Source of the DNA: Pseudomonas sp. MH9.2
Lineage (GTDB): Bacteria > Pseudomonadota > Gammaproteobacteria > Pseudomonadales > Pseudomonadaceae
Direction: 5' to 3'
NCBI RefSeq assembly: GCF_034353875.1
Contig: NZ_CP133784.1
Coordinates: 682,001 to 746,000, forward strand
Length of the DNA stretch: 64,000 bases
Positions 25,900 to 35,946 of the stretch are shown here, piece by piece; positions within the stretch are counted from its first letter, which is position 1, and every line of letters begins with the position of its first letter. The position numbers were made by a program, and so were the translations under genes. The notes beneath the pieces are model-generated. The model was not told the origin of the DNA and did not search any database. It saw nothing but the letters and a program-made list of their open reading frames with translations.

Positions 25900-25916
25900 T
25901 CCTTCGTACTGAAGGA
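25900..25916 (-). other. Hairpin in the oprF untranslated leader
   Basis: TCCTTC/GAAGGA with a five-base loop, 34 bases before the oprF start. It may protect the abundant mRNA; no T-run follows, so it is not a terminator. Confidence 0.4.
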
Positions 25917-25973
25917 CAGCTCGTCGGCAAGTCTATCAGAACTTACCAGCACGTTAGAGATATTTGCCACGAC

Positions 25974-26564
25974 TTAAGTTTCAGTCATGCCTGCAAATTT
26001 CTCACGTAGTTTATCAAGAGCCCGTTTATAGCGCATTTTTGTGGCGCTCAAGCCCATGTACATAATATCCGCGATCTCCTGAAATTCCAGCTCTGCGACA
26101 AAGCGTAGCACCAAAATCTCCCGATCAATCGGGTTCACATACACAAGCCAACGATCAAGGCTGCCCCGTTCTTCAGGAGTAGGCGCCTTCTCTTCAGCCG
26201 CCTCCTCAAGTGGGTCCAGGCTCAACGCGTCCATCAAGCGACGCTTCCGCCGTTCCTTTCGGTACTGCGTAATGCATTCGTTGTAAGTGATGCTGTAGAG
26301 CCAGGTCTTGAACTTCGACTTACCTTCGAAATTTTTCAGCCCGTACAACACTTTCAGCATCACTTCCTGACAGACATCGTCAGCATCGCGATCGTTCCCT
26401 AAATAACGCGCGCACACGTTAAAAAGGGTCCTTTGGTAGCGCCGCATCAACTCTTCGTATGCGCGCGTCACATGAAACAGCTCGACGTGCGCCCGCGCCA
26501 CCAACTCCTCATCGGAGAGTTCGCGGGGGTCGTAGCGCATGGACAGCGATTGGGGTTTATTCAA
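25974..26564 (-). CDS. sigX: ECF sigma factor SigX
   Basis: 196 residues: sigma region 2 (YQRTLFNVCARYLGNDRDADDVCQEV) and region 4 (LVLRFVAELEFQEIADIM). The sequence is almost that of P. aeruginosa SigX as I recall it. SigX controls envelope, lipid and oprF genes and responds to membrane stress. No anti-sigma gene is adjacent; cmpX upstream is thought to influence SigX. The start at 26564 is a TTG, chosen because MNK-Q-LS-RYDPRELSDEE is conserved; an ATG at 26540 would remove eight residues. Confidence 0.93.
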   Translation of the reverse strand: MNKPQSLSMRYDPRELSDEELVARAHVELFHVTRAYEELMRRYQRTLFNVCARYLGNDRDADDVCQEVMLKVLYGLKNFEGKSKFKTWLYSITYNECITQYRKERRKRRLMDALSLDPLEEAAEEKAPTPEERGSLDRWLVYVNPIDREILVLRFVAELEFQEIADIMYMGLSATKMRYKRALDKLREKFAGMTET

Positions 26565-26654
26565 AACAAGTCGTGCCGACAGTCAGGTCAATGTCCGCCA
26601 CTGCCGATGTTTCCGGCAATTTGGTGGCGGCATACATTAGCAGGATTCGCCGTG

Positions 26655-27479
26655 TTAGCGGCTGCTCACTCGCTGCTCGAGGAGGATTCGGTTGGACAAT
26701 GACACCAACTCTCCCTCATCGGTCAGCAAGGTTGTTTTCACCGTGCCAATTTCTTCGATCTGCCCTTCGACCTCGCCCACACGCACTTGTTGCCCAACCT
26801 GATACAACTCCCGCACATAAATTCCCGCCAGAATCTGTCCGGCGATTTCACGACTTCCAAGCCCCATTGCCAACGCAACGGCCAGACCAACGGTAATCAA
26901 ACCGATCACAATCACGTGGTTAAGCAGGTCTGTTTTGACCTCTAACTGGCTGATTGCGACTGAAATACTAATGATAATGACCAGCCCTTGAGCGATGCGC
27001 CCAAGGCCAGCAGAATAGTCGAGGCCTACGCCTTCAGCCGCGCCACGCACCAGGCCATTGGCTAATTGCGCCAGCAGTACGCCCACAAGCAGCACCAATG
27101 CCGCGCCAAATACCTTCGGCAGGTACAGGGCCAACATGTCCAGGGTCGCAGATACGCGTTCCAACCCAAGGGATTCAGCGGCTGACACAAGAAAAATCAG
27201 TAACACGAACCAATAGACGATTTTGCCGACCAGGGTCGAAATCGGTACCTGAACACCCGCCCGCGCAATCAACTTGGTCAACCCGGTGCCGCCCATTAGG
27301 CGATCCAGACCCAGCTTGGCGAGCAATTTAGACAGCAGCGTGTCGAGTAATTTGGCAACAACAAAGCCCAGCAGCACCACAATGAGGGCGCCGAACAGGT
27401 TCGGAATAAAGTTTGCAACTTTGGTCCACAACACAGTCATGGCGGTCACAAGGCTCTGCGTCCAGAGGTTCAATTCCAT
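26655..27479 (-). CDS. cmpX: Mechanosensitive-channel-like membrane protein CmpX
   Basis: 274 residues with about four or five transmembrane segments containing the repeated TM_helix pattern (LFGALIVVLLGFVVAKLLD, VFGAALVLLVGVLLAQLANG) and a short C-terminal MscS-like beta domain (VGQQVRVGEVEGQIEEIGTVKT). It lies between crfX and sigX in the conserved cmaX-crfX-cmpX-sigX-oprF block, where it is proposed to sense the membrane state that activates SigX. I chose the ATG at 27479, 2 bases after the crfX stop, over an upstream TTG at 27485. Confidence 0.88.
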   Translation of the reverse strand: MELNLWTQSLVTAMTVLWTKVANFIPNLFGALIVVLLGFVVAKLLDTLLSKLLAKLGLDRLMGGTGLTKLIARAGVQVPISTLVGKIVYWFVLLIFLVSAAESLGLERVSATLDMLALYLPKVFGAALVLLVGVLLAQLANGLVRGAAEGVGLDYSAGLGRIAQGLVIIISISVAISQLEVKTDLLNHVIVIGLITVGLAVALAMGLGSREIAGQILAGIYVRELYQVGQQVRVGEVEGQIEEIGTVKTTLLTDEGELVSLSNRILLEQRVSSR

Positions 27480-27481
27480 GT

Positions 27482-27730
27482 TCAATCAGCCTTATCAGCA
27501 GGGCGAGCAGAGGAAAGCGTGCTACGCGAAACAGGTGCTATATGCGCCGAACCGTTGTTGAGGCCGATCATCAGTGCTTGCGACCAGCGGCCGAGCAAAC
27601 TGAACAAATCCCCTGCACCTACCTGACGGTTGGCAGTTTTCAAAACACGGCCCAAGCAAGCATCGTCATCCCGACTGGAGGATGAAGAGTTGAGCATGTC
27701 GCGCAGTGATTGTTCGAATGGATCGTGCAT
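27482..27730 (-). CDS. crfX: Small conserved protein CrfX
   Basis: An 82-residue soluble protein (MHDPFEQSLRDMLN; then VGAGDLFSLLGRWSQALMIGLNN). It matches the small gene between cmaX and cmpX in Pseudomonas; its biochemical role is unknown. GAGGT lies 5 bases before the ATG at 27730, which decides against the longer frame. The stop is 2 bases before cmpX, so the two are co-translated. Confidence 0.82.
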   Translation of the reverse strand: MHDPFEQSLRDMLNSSSSSRDDDACLGRVLKTANRQVGAGDLFSLLGRWSQALMIGLNNGSAHIAPVSRSTLSSARPADKAD

Positions 27731-27817
27731 AGGTAACCTCACGCAATGTCACTGAAAGACGCGACAAGAATCGACCGAGTCACAAATGGGTCATTTAGTA
27801 GCAAAAAGCCTTCATCT

Positions 27818-28813
27818 CTATACCCAGCGCAAGCGACGGAACAACCACCACTGGCCAAGCCCCACTGCCGCCATTATCGAGCAAGCAATCAGAAACCCGT
27901 ATGGATTGCTCGCACCAGGCATGCCTCCCACGTTGACGCCCAGCAAACCGGTCAGAAAGCTCATCGGCAGGAAAATACCGGTGATGATACCGAAGCGATA
28001 CATCACCCGGTTCATGCCCTCGCGCATCCGTCGGTCCTCGGACTCAAGGACCAGGCCGACACGCTCACGAGTCAATTCCAGCTCTTCCAGGTAGCGGATC
28101 AAACTGTTGTTAAGTTCATTCCAGTAACTCGCATCATCATGGGCAAACCAAGGCAATTTGTTGCGAGTCAATTGCGCGTAAATCTCGCGTTGCGGCGCCA
28201 AAAAACGGCGCAGACCGGCAGCACGTCGACGGATATGCAACATGTCACCATGATCGGAAGCGTACCGTTCGTCGGCATCTATCTTTTCTTCCTCTTCGTC
28301 GACCAATTCCGACAGTTCACTGACCAGCGTCTGGACCTTATCCGTGAGGTATTGAGCGAGATAAAGGATCAATTCAGAGGTGTTTTTTGGACCGTTGCCT
28401 TGATTCAGGTGTTCGATCAGCTCATCGGTGGCTCGCAAGGGACGCAAACGCAGAGAGATAACCTGTTGCGCCGCAGCAAAGATGCGTACCGACACCATAT
28501 CCTCGGGCTCGGCACCCGGATTGAGGTTGACCCCACGCAGAAACAGCAGCAACTCGGCGTTGGGCAATGGCACCAAACGCGGCCGTGTGTTCTCTTCAAG
28601 CAGCAGGTCACAGCTGAACTCGCTCAGCCCGCTGGAGGAGCGCAACCAGGTCTGGGTTTGCGGATGACCGCGATCCCAGTGCAGCCAGACACTTTCGTCT
28701 GGCTGCATTTGAAGGTCATCCAGTTCGGTTCGAGCGATGAAACGCGCCCCGCCTTTACCATCCAGCACCAAGGCATGTACCAGCCCCCATTGCGCGTTTG
28801 CTTCGTCGAACAT
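27818..28813 (-). CDS. cmaX: CorA-superfamily divalent metal transporter CmaX (ZntB-like)
   Basis: 331 residues: a large cytoplasmic alpha/beta and coiled N-terminal part and two C-terminal membrane helices (IITGIFLPMSFLTGLLGVN; GFLIACSIMAAVGLGQWW). The pore motif reads GVNVGG, a variant of CorA's GMN that is typical of ZntB-like zinc transporters. It is the first gene of the cmaX-crfX-cmpX group, with AGGA upstream of the start. The transported metal is inferred, not shown. Confidence 0.88.
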   Translation of the reverse strand: MFDEANAQWGLVHALVLDGKGGARFIARTELDDLQMQPDESVWLHWDRGHPQTQTWLRSSSGLSEFSCDLLLEENTRPRLVPLPNAELLLFLRGVNLNPGAEPEDMVSVRIFAAAQQVISLRLRPLRATDELIEHLNQGNGPKNTSELILYLAQYLTDKVQTLVSELSELVDEEEEKIDADERYASDHGDMLHIRRRAAGLRRFLAPQREIYAQLTRNKLPWFAHDDASYWNELNNSLIRYLEELELTRERVGLVLESEDRRMREGMNRVMYRFGIITGIFLPMSFLTGLLGVNVGGMPGASNPYGFLIACSIMAAVGLGQWWLFRRLRWV

Positions 28814-28825
28814 TGGGTGTCCTGT

Positions 28826-29314
28826 TTATTCCGGCATCTTCAAAGGGCTTGGGGAGATGATCACGCCATTATTGTCAGCGTATACGTACTCGCCCGGACG
28901 GAAGGTCACACCCGCGAATGTCACCGCCACGTTAAGGTCGCCGATACCGCGCTTGTCGGTTTTCATTGGGTGGCTGGCCAGTGCCTGCACGCCCAGATCG
29001 GTTTGCGCGATGACGTCGACGTCGCGGATGCAACCGTAAATCACCAGGCCTTCCCAGCCATTCCTTGAAGCTTTTTCGGCGAGCATGTCACCCAGCAACG
29101 CCTTGCGCAGCGAGCCACCGCCGTCGACTACCAACACTTTACCCTTACCGTCGAGATCGACCTGCTCTTTGACCAACGAGTTGTCCTCGAAACACTTGAT
29201 GGTGACGATTTCACCACCAAAGGAATCGCGGCCACCAAAATTGCTGAACATCGGCTCAACGACCTGCACCAGTTCCGGGTAGGCATCGCACAAATCGGGG
29301 GTGAGGTAATGCAT
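28826..29314 (-). CDS. rraA: RNase E activity regulator RraA (or related aldolase-fold protein)
   Basis: 162 residues with [22 protein letters not shown] and [12 protein letters not shown], the conserved RraA/MenG-like core. In E. coli RraA binds RNase E and the degradosome and reduces RNA decay; related proteins in pseudomonads can act as oxaloacetate decarboxylase/HMG aldolase, so the activity is not certain. The start [14 protein letters not shown] at 29314 is preferred: GGAGT precedes it and the extension to 29377 is not conserved. Confidence 0.9.
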   Translation of the reverse strand: MHYLTPDLCDAYPELVQVVEPMFSNFGGRDSFGGEIVTIKCFEDNSLVKEQVDLDGKGKVLVVDGGGSLRKALLGDMLAEKASRNGWEGLVIYGCIRDVDVIAQTDLGVQALASHPMKTDKRGIGDLNVAVTFAGVTFRPGEYVYADNNGVIISPSPLKMPE

Positions 29315-29442
29315 GGGTGAACTCCTATCATTAAAAAAAGAGGATCTGAGGTGTTGCGAGACATTTGACCGTTTCAAATCAATGGCTCTTTAGAAAAACG
29401 TCATGCAGATGCCTGTGTTAAGCCGTGGGCACGCTGGCGCAG

Positions 29443-29742
29443 CTAGACATCGATACCAATTCGATCACCTTCATAGGTCAGGGTAAAAAACTTCAGGCCC
29501 GGGCATGACGCCTGCAAGGGACGCCCGCTCGGTAATTGGAACTCAATACCATGACGCTTGCATCGCAAGACCGTACCCACAAGGGTCCCGCTGTGCAAGG
29601 GCGCGCCTTGATGCGGACAGCTGTCCTCGAGCAGCAGGGGCAGGTTATCGACGACCATCAACAACATATCTCGCCCAGCGACTTTGAAGGTTCGCCGGTA
29701 GCCTTCATTCAAATTGATCAGGCGCTCAAGTGGCACGAACAT
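29443..29742 (-). CDS. Small Rieske [2Fe-2S] protein
   Basis: 99 residues with CPHQGAPL and CKRHGIEF, giving the two Cys-His pairs of a Rieske cluster (the second as C-x2-H). It resembles stand-alone ferredoxin-like Rieske proteins that feed oxygenases or reductases, but no partner enzyme lies beside it. The function is unknown. Confidence 0.82.
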   Translation of the reverse strand: MFVPLERLINLNEGYRRTFKVAGRDMLLMVVDNLPLLLEDSCPHQGAPLHSGTLVGTVLRCKRHGIEFQLPSGRPLQASCPGLKFFTLTYEGDRIGIDV

Positions 29743-29866
29743 AAATGCAGGCCCGGAAAGCGAAAATGGCTGAAACAGTTTAATGCGTCATAGCTTAGCC
29801 GCAACGCTACTTTAGCGAAACTGCCCGACCGCTCTGTATCAGCGCTTCATCGCCAAACCGTGGGTG

Positions 29867-30832
29867 TTACTGCTCGGTCAGAGGCACAGACGGATCCCGC
29901 AACCAGCCCGCTACTAACGGCCATACTTGCGTTTGCGCGCCTCTGCTGACGAGCATTTCGACATGGCCAAAGTCTTCGGCAAAGCCCTGATCACGACCGA
30001 GGCAGACAAACTGGCGTCGCTCTGAACCGAACTGCTCGTACAGCTTACGACAAGCCCATACGGGGTCTTGATCATCCCCAGTGGCGGCAACCGCGAGCAC
30101 CGGCACTCGGACCTCGCTCAACCCCGCCCACCAATCTCGCTCGGCATCGCCAAAGCGACGGAAAAGCCCATACCAACGCATGCTTTCCAATGCCAGCCCA
30201 ATAGGCTCATCTTCGGGCCCTCGCTTCAAGCGCGAGCCGGAGATATGCCTGAAGCGCTTGAGCAACAGGCGCCCGCCCCACTCAACTGGCGGGATCTTCA
30301 ACGGCCAATACGTACGACTGATCTGACTGCCGAACAGCGCAACCGAGGCCACGCCCTCCGAGTCAAGGTAATGCCCACCAAGCGCCGCCGCGAGCGTGAT
30401 ACCGCCCAGCGAGTGGCCAATCCAGTGCGGGGGCTGCCCACTTTGCTCTCGCACAAAGGCGCCAATTGCCGGCAGGTCATAGCGCGCGTAATCGGCCACA
30501 CGGTTGTGCCGGTAAGCTTGATTGCGCGAAGACAGACCATGCCCGCGCATTTCCGGAATCCACACATCGAAACCCGCGCGCGCCAGATACGCGCCCAGGC
30601 CAATGCCTTTGGGTGAATACCAGAAGCGTCGATTGGAGAAACTACCGTGTAGCAGGACCACTGGAATGCCCCGCGTATCGGGCTGTTCGGCCAGTCCGAG
30701 ACGGGTCACGGCCAGTTCGACACTGATGTCCGGGCTGTTGGCGGGTTTCAAACGGTACACGTCCTCAATCAGATCGCCACGGCGTTCGGCGCTGATCAAG
30801 GCCACAGGAAAGAGATTGCTGCTGCTTTGCAT
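29867..30832 (-). CDS. Alpha/beta hydrolase
   Basis: 321 residues with the alpha/beta-hydrolase fold: oxyanion region VVLLHGSFSNRRFW, nucleophile elbow IGHSLGG with the catalytic serine, and a C-terminal histidine (FGHVEMLVSR). Substrate unknown; lipase/esterase-like. The start at 30832 begins downstream of the ppsA terminator, while the longer frame (to 30925) would run through that hairpin. Confidence 0.85.
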   Translation of the reverse strand: MQSSSNLFPVALISAERRGDLIEDVYRLKPANSPDISVELAVTRLGLAEQPDTRGIPVVLLHGSFSNRRFWYSPKGIGLGAYLARAGFDVWIPEMRGHGLSSRNQAYRHNRVADYARYDLPAIGAFVREQSGQPPHWIGHSLGGITLAAALGGHYLDSEGVASVALFGSQISRTYWPLKIPPVEWGGRLLLKRFRHISGSRLKRGPEDEPIGLALESMRWYGLFRRFGDAERDWWAGLSEVRVPVLAVAATGDDQDPVWACRKLYEQFGSERRQFVCLGRDQGFAEDFGHVEMLVSRGAQTQVWPLVAGWLRDPSVPLTEQ

Positions 30833-30845
30833 ATTGCTCTTGCAC

Positions 30846-30876
30846 AAAAAAGGCGGTTTCTTTGAGAAAACCGCCC
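30846..30876 (-). terminator. Intrinsic terminator of ppsA
   Basis: GGCGGTTT/AAACCGCC around an 8-base loop, followed on the minus strand by six T. It lies between ppsA and the hydrolase, so the latter needs its own promoter. Confidence 0.85.
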
Positions 30877-30933
30877 AAGAAAACGCGACGAAGCGCCGAC
30901 CTGCCAAAGCAAGCCGACGCCTCACTCATCACA

Positions 30934-33309
30934 TCAGACCGGCGCCTGAGCTTCCGCCAGGAAGAACCAGGTTTCCAGCACGGAGTCAGGGTTCAATGAA
31001 ACACTTTCGATGCCTTGCTCCATCAGCCACTTGGCCAGATCAGGGTGATCCGAAGGACCCTGACCGCAAATACCGATGTACTTGCCAGCCTTGTTGCACG
31101 CCTGGATTGCGTTCGACAGGAGCTTTTTGACAGCAGGGTTACGCTCGTCGAACAGGTGAGCAATGATCCCTGAGTCGCGATCCAGGCCCAGGGTCAGCTG
31201 AGTCAGGTCGTTGGAACCAATCGAGAAGCCGTCGAAGAATTCAAGGAACTCCTCGGCCAGGATCGCGTTGGAAGGCAACTCGCACATCATGATGATGCGC
31301 AAACCGTTCTCGCCACGGACCAGACCGTTGGCCGCGAGCAGATCGATGACCTGACTGGCTTCGCCCAGGGTGCGCACGAACGGCACCATGATTTCGACGT
31401 TGGTCAGGCCCATCTCATTGCGCACACGCTTGAGGGCGCGGCATTCGAGCTCGAAACAGTCACGGAAGTTTTCGCTGATGTAACGCGAAGCACCGCGGAA
31501 ACCCAGCATCGGGTTTTCTTCTTCCGGCTCGTACAGCTTGCCGCCGATCAGGTTGGCGTATTCGTTGGACTTGAAGTCCGACAGGCGCACGATGACTTTT
31601 TTCGGCGTGAACGCCGCTGCCAAAGTGCTGATACCTTCAACCAGTTTCTCTACGTAGAAGCCGACCGGGTCGTCGTAGCCAGCGATACGCTTGTCGACAC
31701 TGGCCTTGATGTCTTGCGGCAGACCGGCGTAGTTCAGCAGCGCCTTGGGGTGCACGCCGATCATCCGGTTGATGATGAACTCCAGACGCGCCAGGCCGAC
31801 ACCGGCATTGGGCAACTGGGCAAAATCGAACGCGCGATCAGGGTTACCAACGTTCATCATGATCTTGAACGGCAGATCAGGCATGGCATCGACCGAGTTC
31901 TTCTTGATGTCGAAGCCCAGTTCGCCCTCGAAAATGTAGCCGGTATCGCCTTCGGCACAGGAAACGGTCACGCCCTGCCCTTCTTGCAACACTTCGGTGG
32001 CGTTGCCGCAACCGACCACGGCCGGGATACCCAGCTCGCGAGCGATGATTGCCGCGTGACAGGTACGTCCACCACGGTTAGTGACGATGGCGCTGGCGCG
32101 CTTCATCACCGGCTCCCAGTCCGGGTCGGTCATGTCGGAAACCAACACATCGCCCGGCTGCACTTTGTCCATCTCGGATACATCTTTGATGATCCGTACT
32201 TTGCCAGCGCCGATGCGCTGACCGATAGCGCGACCTTCCACCAGCACAGTGCCGGTTTCCTTGAGCAGGTAGCGCTCCATGACGTTGGACGACGTACGGC
32301 TTTTCACGGTTTCAGGGCGGGCCTGAACGATGTAAAGCTTGCCATCATCACCGTCTTTGGCCCATTCGATGTCCATCGGGCACTTGTAGTGCTGCTCGAT
32401 AATCATTGCCTGCTTGGCCAGTTCGCTGACTTCGGCGTCGGTCAGGCAGAAGCGCGCACGATCAGCCGGCTCTACGTCGATAACCTTGACCGATCTACCA
32501 GCCTTGGCTTCGTCGCCGTAAATCATTTTGATGGCTTTGCTGCCCAGGTTGCGGCGCAGAATCGCTGGGCGACCGGCTGCAAGGGTATTTTTGTGAACGT
32601 AGAACTCGTCAGGGTTGACCGCGCCCTGAACCACTGTTTCACCCAGGCCATAGGCGCCTGTGATAAACACCACGTCACGGAAACCGGATTCGGTATCCAG
32701 CGTGAACATCACGCCGGCAGTGCCGGTTTCCGAGCGAACCATGCGCTGCACACCTGCAGACAGAGCGACCAGTTTGTGATCGAAGCCTTGGTGCACACGA
32801 TAGGAAATAGCGCGGTCATTGAACAGCGAGGCGAACACTTCCTTTGCTGCGCGGATGACGTTTTCGACACCGCGAATATTAAGGAAGGTTTCTTGCTGGC
32901 CGGCGAACGATGCGTCGGGCAAGTCTTCAGCGGTGGCCGAAGAACGCACGGCAACAGCCAGGTTCGGGTTGCCGGCCGACAGCTCGGCGAACGCCGTACG
33001 AATTTCAGCGTTGAGTTTTTCGGGAAACTCGGCCTCCATGATCCAGGCGCGGATTTGCGCACCCGTCTTGGCCAGAGCGTTGACATCATCGACGTCAAGC
33101 GCATCAAGGGCGGCATGGATCTGATCGTTCAAACCGCTCAACTCAAGAAAATCACGATACGCTTGAGCCGTAGTGGCAAAGCCACCGGGGACCGAAACAC
33201 CGGCGCCCGCGAGGTTACTGATCATCTCGCCGAGGGATGCGTTCTTGCCCCCCACGTGCTCCACATCATGGACGCCGAGCTTATCGAGGGAAACTACGTA
33301 CTCTACCAA
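30934..33309 (-). CDS. ppsA: Phosphoenolpyruvate synthase
   Basis: 791 residues; converts pyruvate and ATP to PEP, AMP and phosphate for gluconeogenesis. The order is ATP-binding domain ([32 protein letters not shown]), phosphohistidine domain with the catalytic His in [14 protein letters not shown], and the C-terminal PEP/pyruvate barrel ([21 protein letters not shown]). The length is normal. It is divergent from ppsR, which encodes its regulatory kinase/phosphorylase. Confidence 0.96.
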   Translation of the reverse strand: MVEYVVSLDKLGVHDVEHVGGKNASLGEMISNLAGAGVSVPGGFATTAQAYRDFLELSGLNDQIHAALDALDVDDVNALAKTGAQIRAWIMEAEFPEKLNAEIRTAFAELSAGNPNLAVAVRSSATAEDLPDASFAGQQETFLNIRGVENVIRAAKEVFASLFNDRAISYRVHQGFDHKLVALSAGVQRMVRSETGTAGVMFTLDTESGFRDVVFITGAYGLGETVVQGAVNPDEFYVHKNTLAAGRPAILRRNLGSKAIKMIYGDEAKAGRSVKVIDVEPADRARFCLTDAEVSELAKQAMIIEQHYKCPMDIEWAKDGDDGKLYIVQARPETVKSRTSSNVMERYLLKETGTVLVEGRAIGQRIGAGKVRIIKDVSEMDKVQPGDVLVSDMTDPDWEPVMKRASAIVTNRGGRTCHAAIIARELGIPAVVGCGNATEVLQEGQGVTVSCAEGDTGYIFEGELGFDIKKNSVDAMPDLPFKIMMNVGNPDRAFDFAQLPNAGVGLARLEFIINRMIGVHPKALLNYAGLPQDIKASVDKRIAGYDDPVGFYVEKLVEGISTLAAAFTPKKVIVRLSDFKSNEYANLIGGKLYEPEEENPMLGFRGASRYISENFRDCFELECRALKRVRNEMGLTNVEIMVPFVRTLGEASQVIDLLAANGLVRGENGLRIIMMCELPSNAILAEEFLEFFDGFSIGSNDLTQLTLGLDRDSGIIAHLFDERNPAVKKLLSNAIQACNKAGKYIGICGQGPSDHPDLAKWLMEQGIESVSLNPDSVLETWFFLAEAQAPV

Positions 33310-33486
33310 GGTGATCTCTCCACTAACTGTGTTGGGAAAAGCTCAGGGCGCTGAAACATCTATTAAGAGCGGTTCCGAGCGTTTGTGGCCTGGACCTGGA
33401 AAATAAGTGAGAATGCTGGCCATCAAGGTCCGCAAGCGGGCCTATCATATCCAAGATTCGTCACCAGCTTAAGGCCCACGGCGCAA

Positions 33487-34305
33487 ATGAAACGATCTGC
33501 TTTCTTCATCTCCGACGGCACTGGCATCACAGCCGAGACACTCGGCCAAAGCCTGTTAGCGCAATTCGAAAACATCACGTTCAATAAGTTCACGCGACCG
33601 TACATCGATAACGTGGAAAAGGCGCGCGCTATGGTACAACAAATCAACAGCGCCGCCGATAAGGATGAACTACGACCGATCATTTTCGACACCATCGTCA
33701 ACCAGGAAATTCGCGAAATCCTGGCGACCTCAAACGGCTTCATGATCGATATCTTCTCAACCTTTCTCGCCCCGCTGGAGCTGGAGCTTAGTTCACACTC
33801 CTCGTATTCAGTCGGTAAATCCCACTCTATCGGGCACAACTCCAACTACATGGAGCGGATCGAGGCGGTTAACTTCGCGCTCGACAATGACGACGGCGCC
33901 CGTACGCACTACTACGACAAAGCCGACCTTATCCTGGTGGGCGTCTCGCGCTGTGGCAAAACGCCAACTTGTCTATACATGGCCATGCAATTCGGCATTC
34001 GTGCGGCCAACTACCCGTTGACCGAAGACGACATGGAGCATTTGCAATTACCGGCTGCGCTCAAGCAGCATCGAAACAAACTGTTCGGCCTGACCATTGA
34101 TCCGGATCGATTGACGGCGATTCGCAACGAACGCAAACCCAATAGCCGCTACTCCAGCTATGCCCAGTGCGAGTTCGAAGTCCGCGAAGTAGAAAGCCTC
34201 CTCCGCCGTGAAAACATTCCGCACATCAACTCCACGCACTTTTCGGTTGAAGAGATTTCAGCAAAAATCCTCGTAGAAAAAGGCGTCGAGCGACGGTTCA
34301 AGTAA
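33487..34305 (+). CDS. ppsR: PEP synthase regulatory kinase/pyrophosphorylase (PSRP)
   Basis: 272 residues of the DUF299 family: N-terminal [21 protein letters not shown]-loop [10 protein letters not shown], and [16 protein letters not shown] near the end. It inactivates PEP synthase by ADP-dependent phosphorylation of a threonine and reactivates it by Pi-dependent removal. Divergent location beside ppsA supports the call. The ATG at 33487 is chosen from the conserved [13 protein letters not shown]; the frame to 33385 has no homology. Confidence 0.94.
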   Translation: MKRSAFFISDGTGITAETLGQSLLAQFENITFNKFTRPYIDNVEKARAMVQQINSAADKDELRPIIFDTIVNQEIREILATSNGFMIDIFSTFLAPLELELSSHSSYSVGKSHSIGHNSNYMERIEAVNFALDNDDGARTHYYDKADLILVGVSRCGKTPTCLYMAMQFGIRAANYPLTEDDMEHLQLPAALKQHRNKLFGLTIDPDRLTAIRNERKPNSRYSSYAQCEFEVREVESLLRRENIPHINSTHFSVEEISAKILVEKGVERRFK

Positions 34306-34315
34306 TGCGTGAACC

Positions 34316-34440
34316 CTGTAGGAGCTGCCTTGTCTGCGAATCGGTCCGGGTCGCGTCCGACCGAAGCGCTCGCAAATGGCTGGATTAACCACCGCACGAA
34401 GGACCTTCGGCCCTTATCGCAGACAAGTCAGCCCCTACAG
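34316..34440. repeat. REP doublet (REPIN-like) between ppsR and prpD
   Basis: Two copies of a 24-base unit face each other: CTGTAGGAGCTGCCTTGTCTGCGA at the left end (34316-34339, given here as its reading direction) and its near-complement ending CCCCTACAG (34417-34440), differing at two positions. The spacing gives a 125-bp element, the usual size of Pseudomonas REP doublets mobilised by RAYT transposases. No RAYT gene is in the window. Confidence 0.75.
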
Positions 34441-34461
34441 TTTCAGATTTCAGCCGTCATT

Positions 34462-35946
34462 TCAAATCACGAACAAATCAACAAAACGGTTGACCGGCGT
34501 AGCTTCCAGCTTCGCCTGATCCTTGCACAGGGCGAAGATTTCGCTGGTGCGCTGGGCGGTGAATCTGGTTGCCAGGTTGGCCTTGAACTTGTCTTCGAGC
34601 AACGGAATACCTTCGACGCGACGACGACGGTGACCAATCGGGTACTCGACCACAACCTGTTCGGTGCTGGAACCATCCGTGAAGAACACTTGAATCGCAT
34701 TGGCGATGGAGCGCTTGTCGGCCTCCAGGTATTCACGGGTATAGCGCGCGTCTTCCACAATCACCATCTTCTCGCGCAGCTCGTCAATGATCGGATGAGC
34801 GGCGTGGAAGTCGTCTTCGTACTGCTCGGCAACCAGGTTACCAAACGCCAGCGGCACCGCCGTCATGTATTGAATGCAGTGATCGCGATCTGCCGCGTTG
34901 GCCAGTTTGCCTTGCTTGGAAATGATCCGAATAGCCGACTCGTGGGTCGTGATGACGATTTTCTCGATCTCGTGCAGGCGATCCCTGACCTGCGGATGCA
35001 GGGTTACAGCGGCTTCACACGCAGTTTGCGCGTGGAATTCAGCAGGAAAGCTTATTTTGAACAGCACATTCTCCATCACATATGTGCCGTATGCCTGAGA
35101 GAGGGCGAACTCACGCTTGCCCTCTGGCTTGAGCGCCAGATCCTTGTTGGTGTGGCTAAACAATACGTCGTAGAAGCCCCACTGCGGCGCACTCAGCACG
35201 CCAGGAATACCCATCTCGCCGCGCATGGCGATATCGGCCAGACGCACGCCACGGCTTGAGGCGTCGCCCGCAGCCCAGGACTTACGAGAGCCGGCATTCG
35301 GCGCATGACGATAAGTACGCAACGCCTGACCATCAACGAACGCATGAGACAGCGCAGCCAGCAGCTGTTCGCGGTTAGCACCCATCAGCTTGGCGGTGAC
35401 AGCCGTCGATGCCACTTTCACCAACAATACGTGGTCAAGACCGACGCGATTGAACGAGTTCTCCAGCGCAATAACACCCTGGATTTCATGAGCCATGATC
35501 ATCGATTCAAGCACGGCACGCACGGTCAACGGAGCATCACCGTTGGCGACGCGCTTTTGCGACAGATGGTCCGCCACGGCGAGAATGCCGCCGAGGTTAT
35601 CGGACGGGTGACCCCACTCAGCGGCCAGCCATGTGTCGTTGTAATCAAGCCAGCGCACAATGCAACCAATGTCCCAAGCCGCTTTTACCGGGTCAAGACT
35701 GAAACGGGTACCAGGAACACGTGCACCGAACGGCACAATAGTCCCTTCGACGATTGGGCCAAGATGCTTGGTGCACTCAGGGAATCGCAGTGCCAAAAGG
35801 CCACAGCCCAGGGTATCCATCAGGCAGTTGCGCGCAGTGTCCAGCACTTCCCTGGACTCGATCTCGAAGTTCAGGACGTAGTCAGCGATATCTTGCAAGA
35901 CCTTGTCGTAGTCCGGACGATTGTTCAGATCAACGTTGGCACTCAT
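34462..35946 (-). CDS. prpD: 2-methylcitrate dehydratase (PrpD family), isolated from other prp genes
   Basis: 494 residues covering the MmgE/PrpD family length ([44 protein letters not shown]... and [14 protein letters not shown]). PrpD dehydrates 2-methylcitrate to 2-methyl-cis-aconitate in the propionate-degrading methylcitrate cycle. Normally prpB, prpC, acnD and prpF are neighbours; none is here, so this may be a second copy or a relocated gene. Palindromes of GntR-operator type lie upstream (36070-36083, 36109-36119, 36173-36184). Confidence 0.93.
   Translation of the reverse strand: MSANVDLNNRPDYDKVLQDIADYVLNFEIESREVLDTARNCLMDTLGCGLLALRFPECTKHLGPIVEGTIVPFGARVPGTRFSLDPVKAAWDIGCIVRWLDYNDTWLAAEWGHPSDNLGGILAVADHLSQKRVANGDAPLTVRAVLESMIMAHEIQGVIALENSFNRVGLDHVLLVKVASTAVTAKLMGANREQLLAALSHAFVDGQALRTYRHAPNAGSRKSWAAGDASSRGVRLADIAMRGEMGIPGVLSAPQWGFYDVLFSHTNKDLALKPEGKREFALSQAYGTYVMENVLFKISFPAEFHAQTACEAAVTLHPQVRDRLHEIEKIVITTHESAIRIISKQGKLANAADRDHCIQYMTAVPLAFGNLVAEQYEDDFHAAHPIIDELREKMVIVEDARYTREYLEADKRSIANAIQVFFTDGSSTEQVVVEYPIGHRRRRVEGIPLLEDKFKANLATRFTAQRTSEIFALCKDQAKLEATPVNRFVDLFVI

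Noticed and set aside
24895..25977. 360-codon plus-strand frame opposite oprF
   Set aside because: The oprF product is certain; the opposing frame is Val/Ser/Thr-rich without motifs.
27746..29068. 440-codon plus-strand open frame
   Set aside because: It lies opposite crfX, cmaX and rraA, which have clear families and start sites; the plus-strand product shows no domain and is a mirror of high-GC codon use.
31714..33354. 546-codon plus-strand open frame opposite ppsA
   Set aside because: ppsA is unmistakable over this span; the opposing frame has His/Gln-rich low-complexity composition typical of antisense frames.
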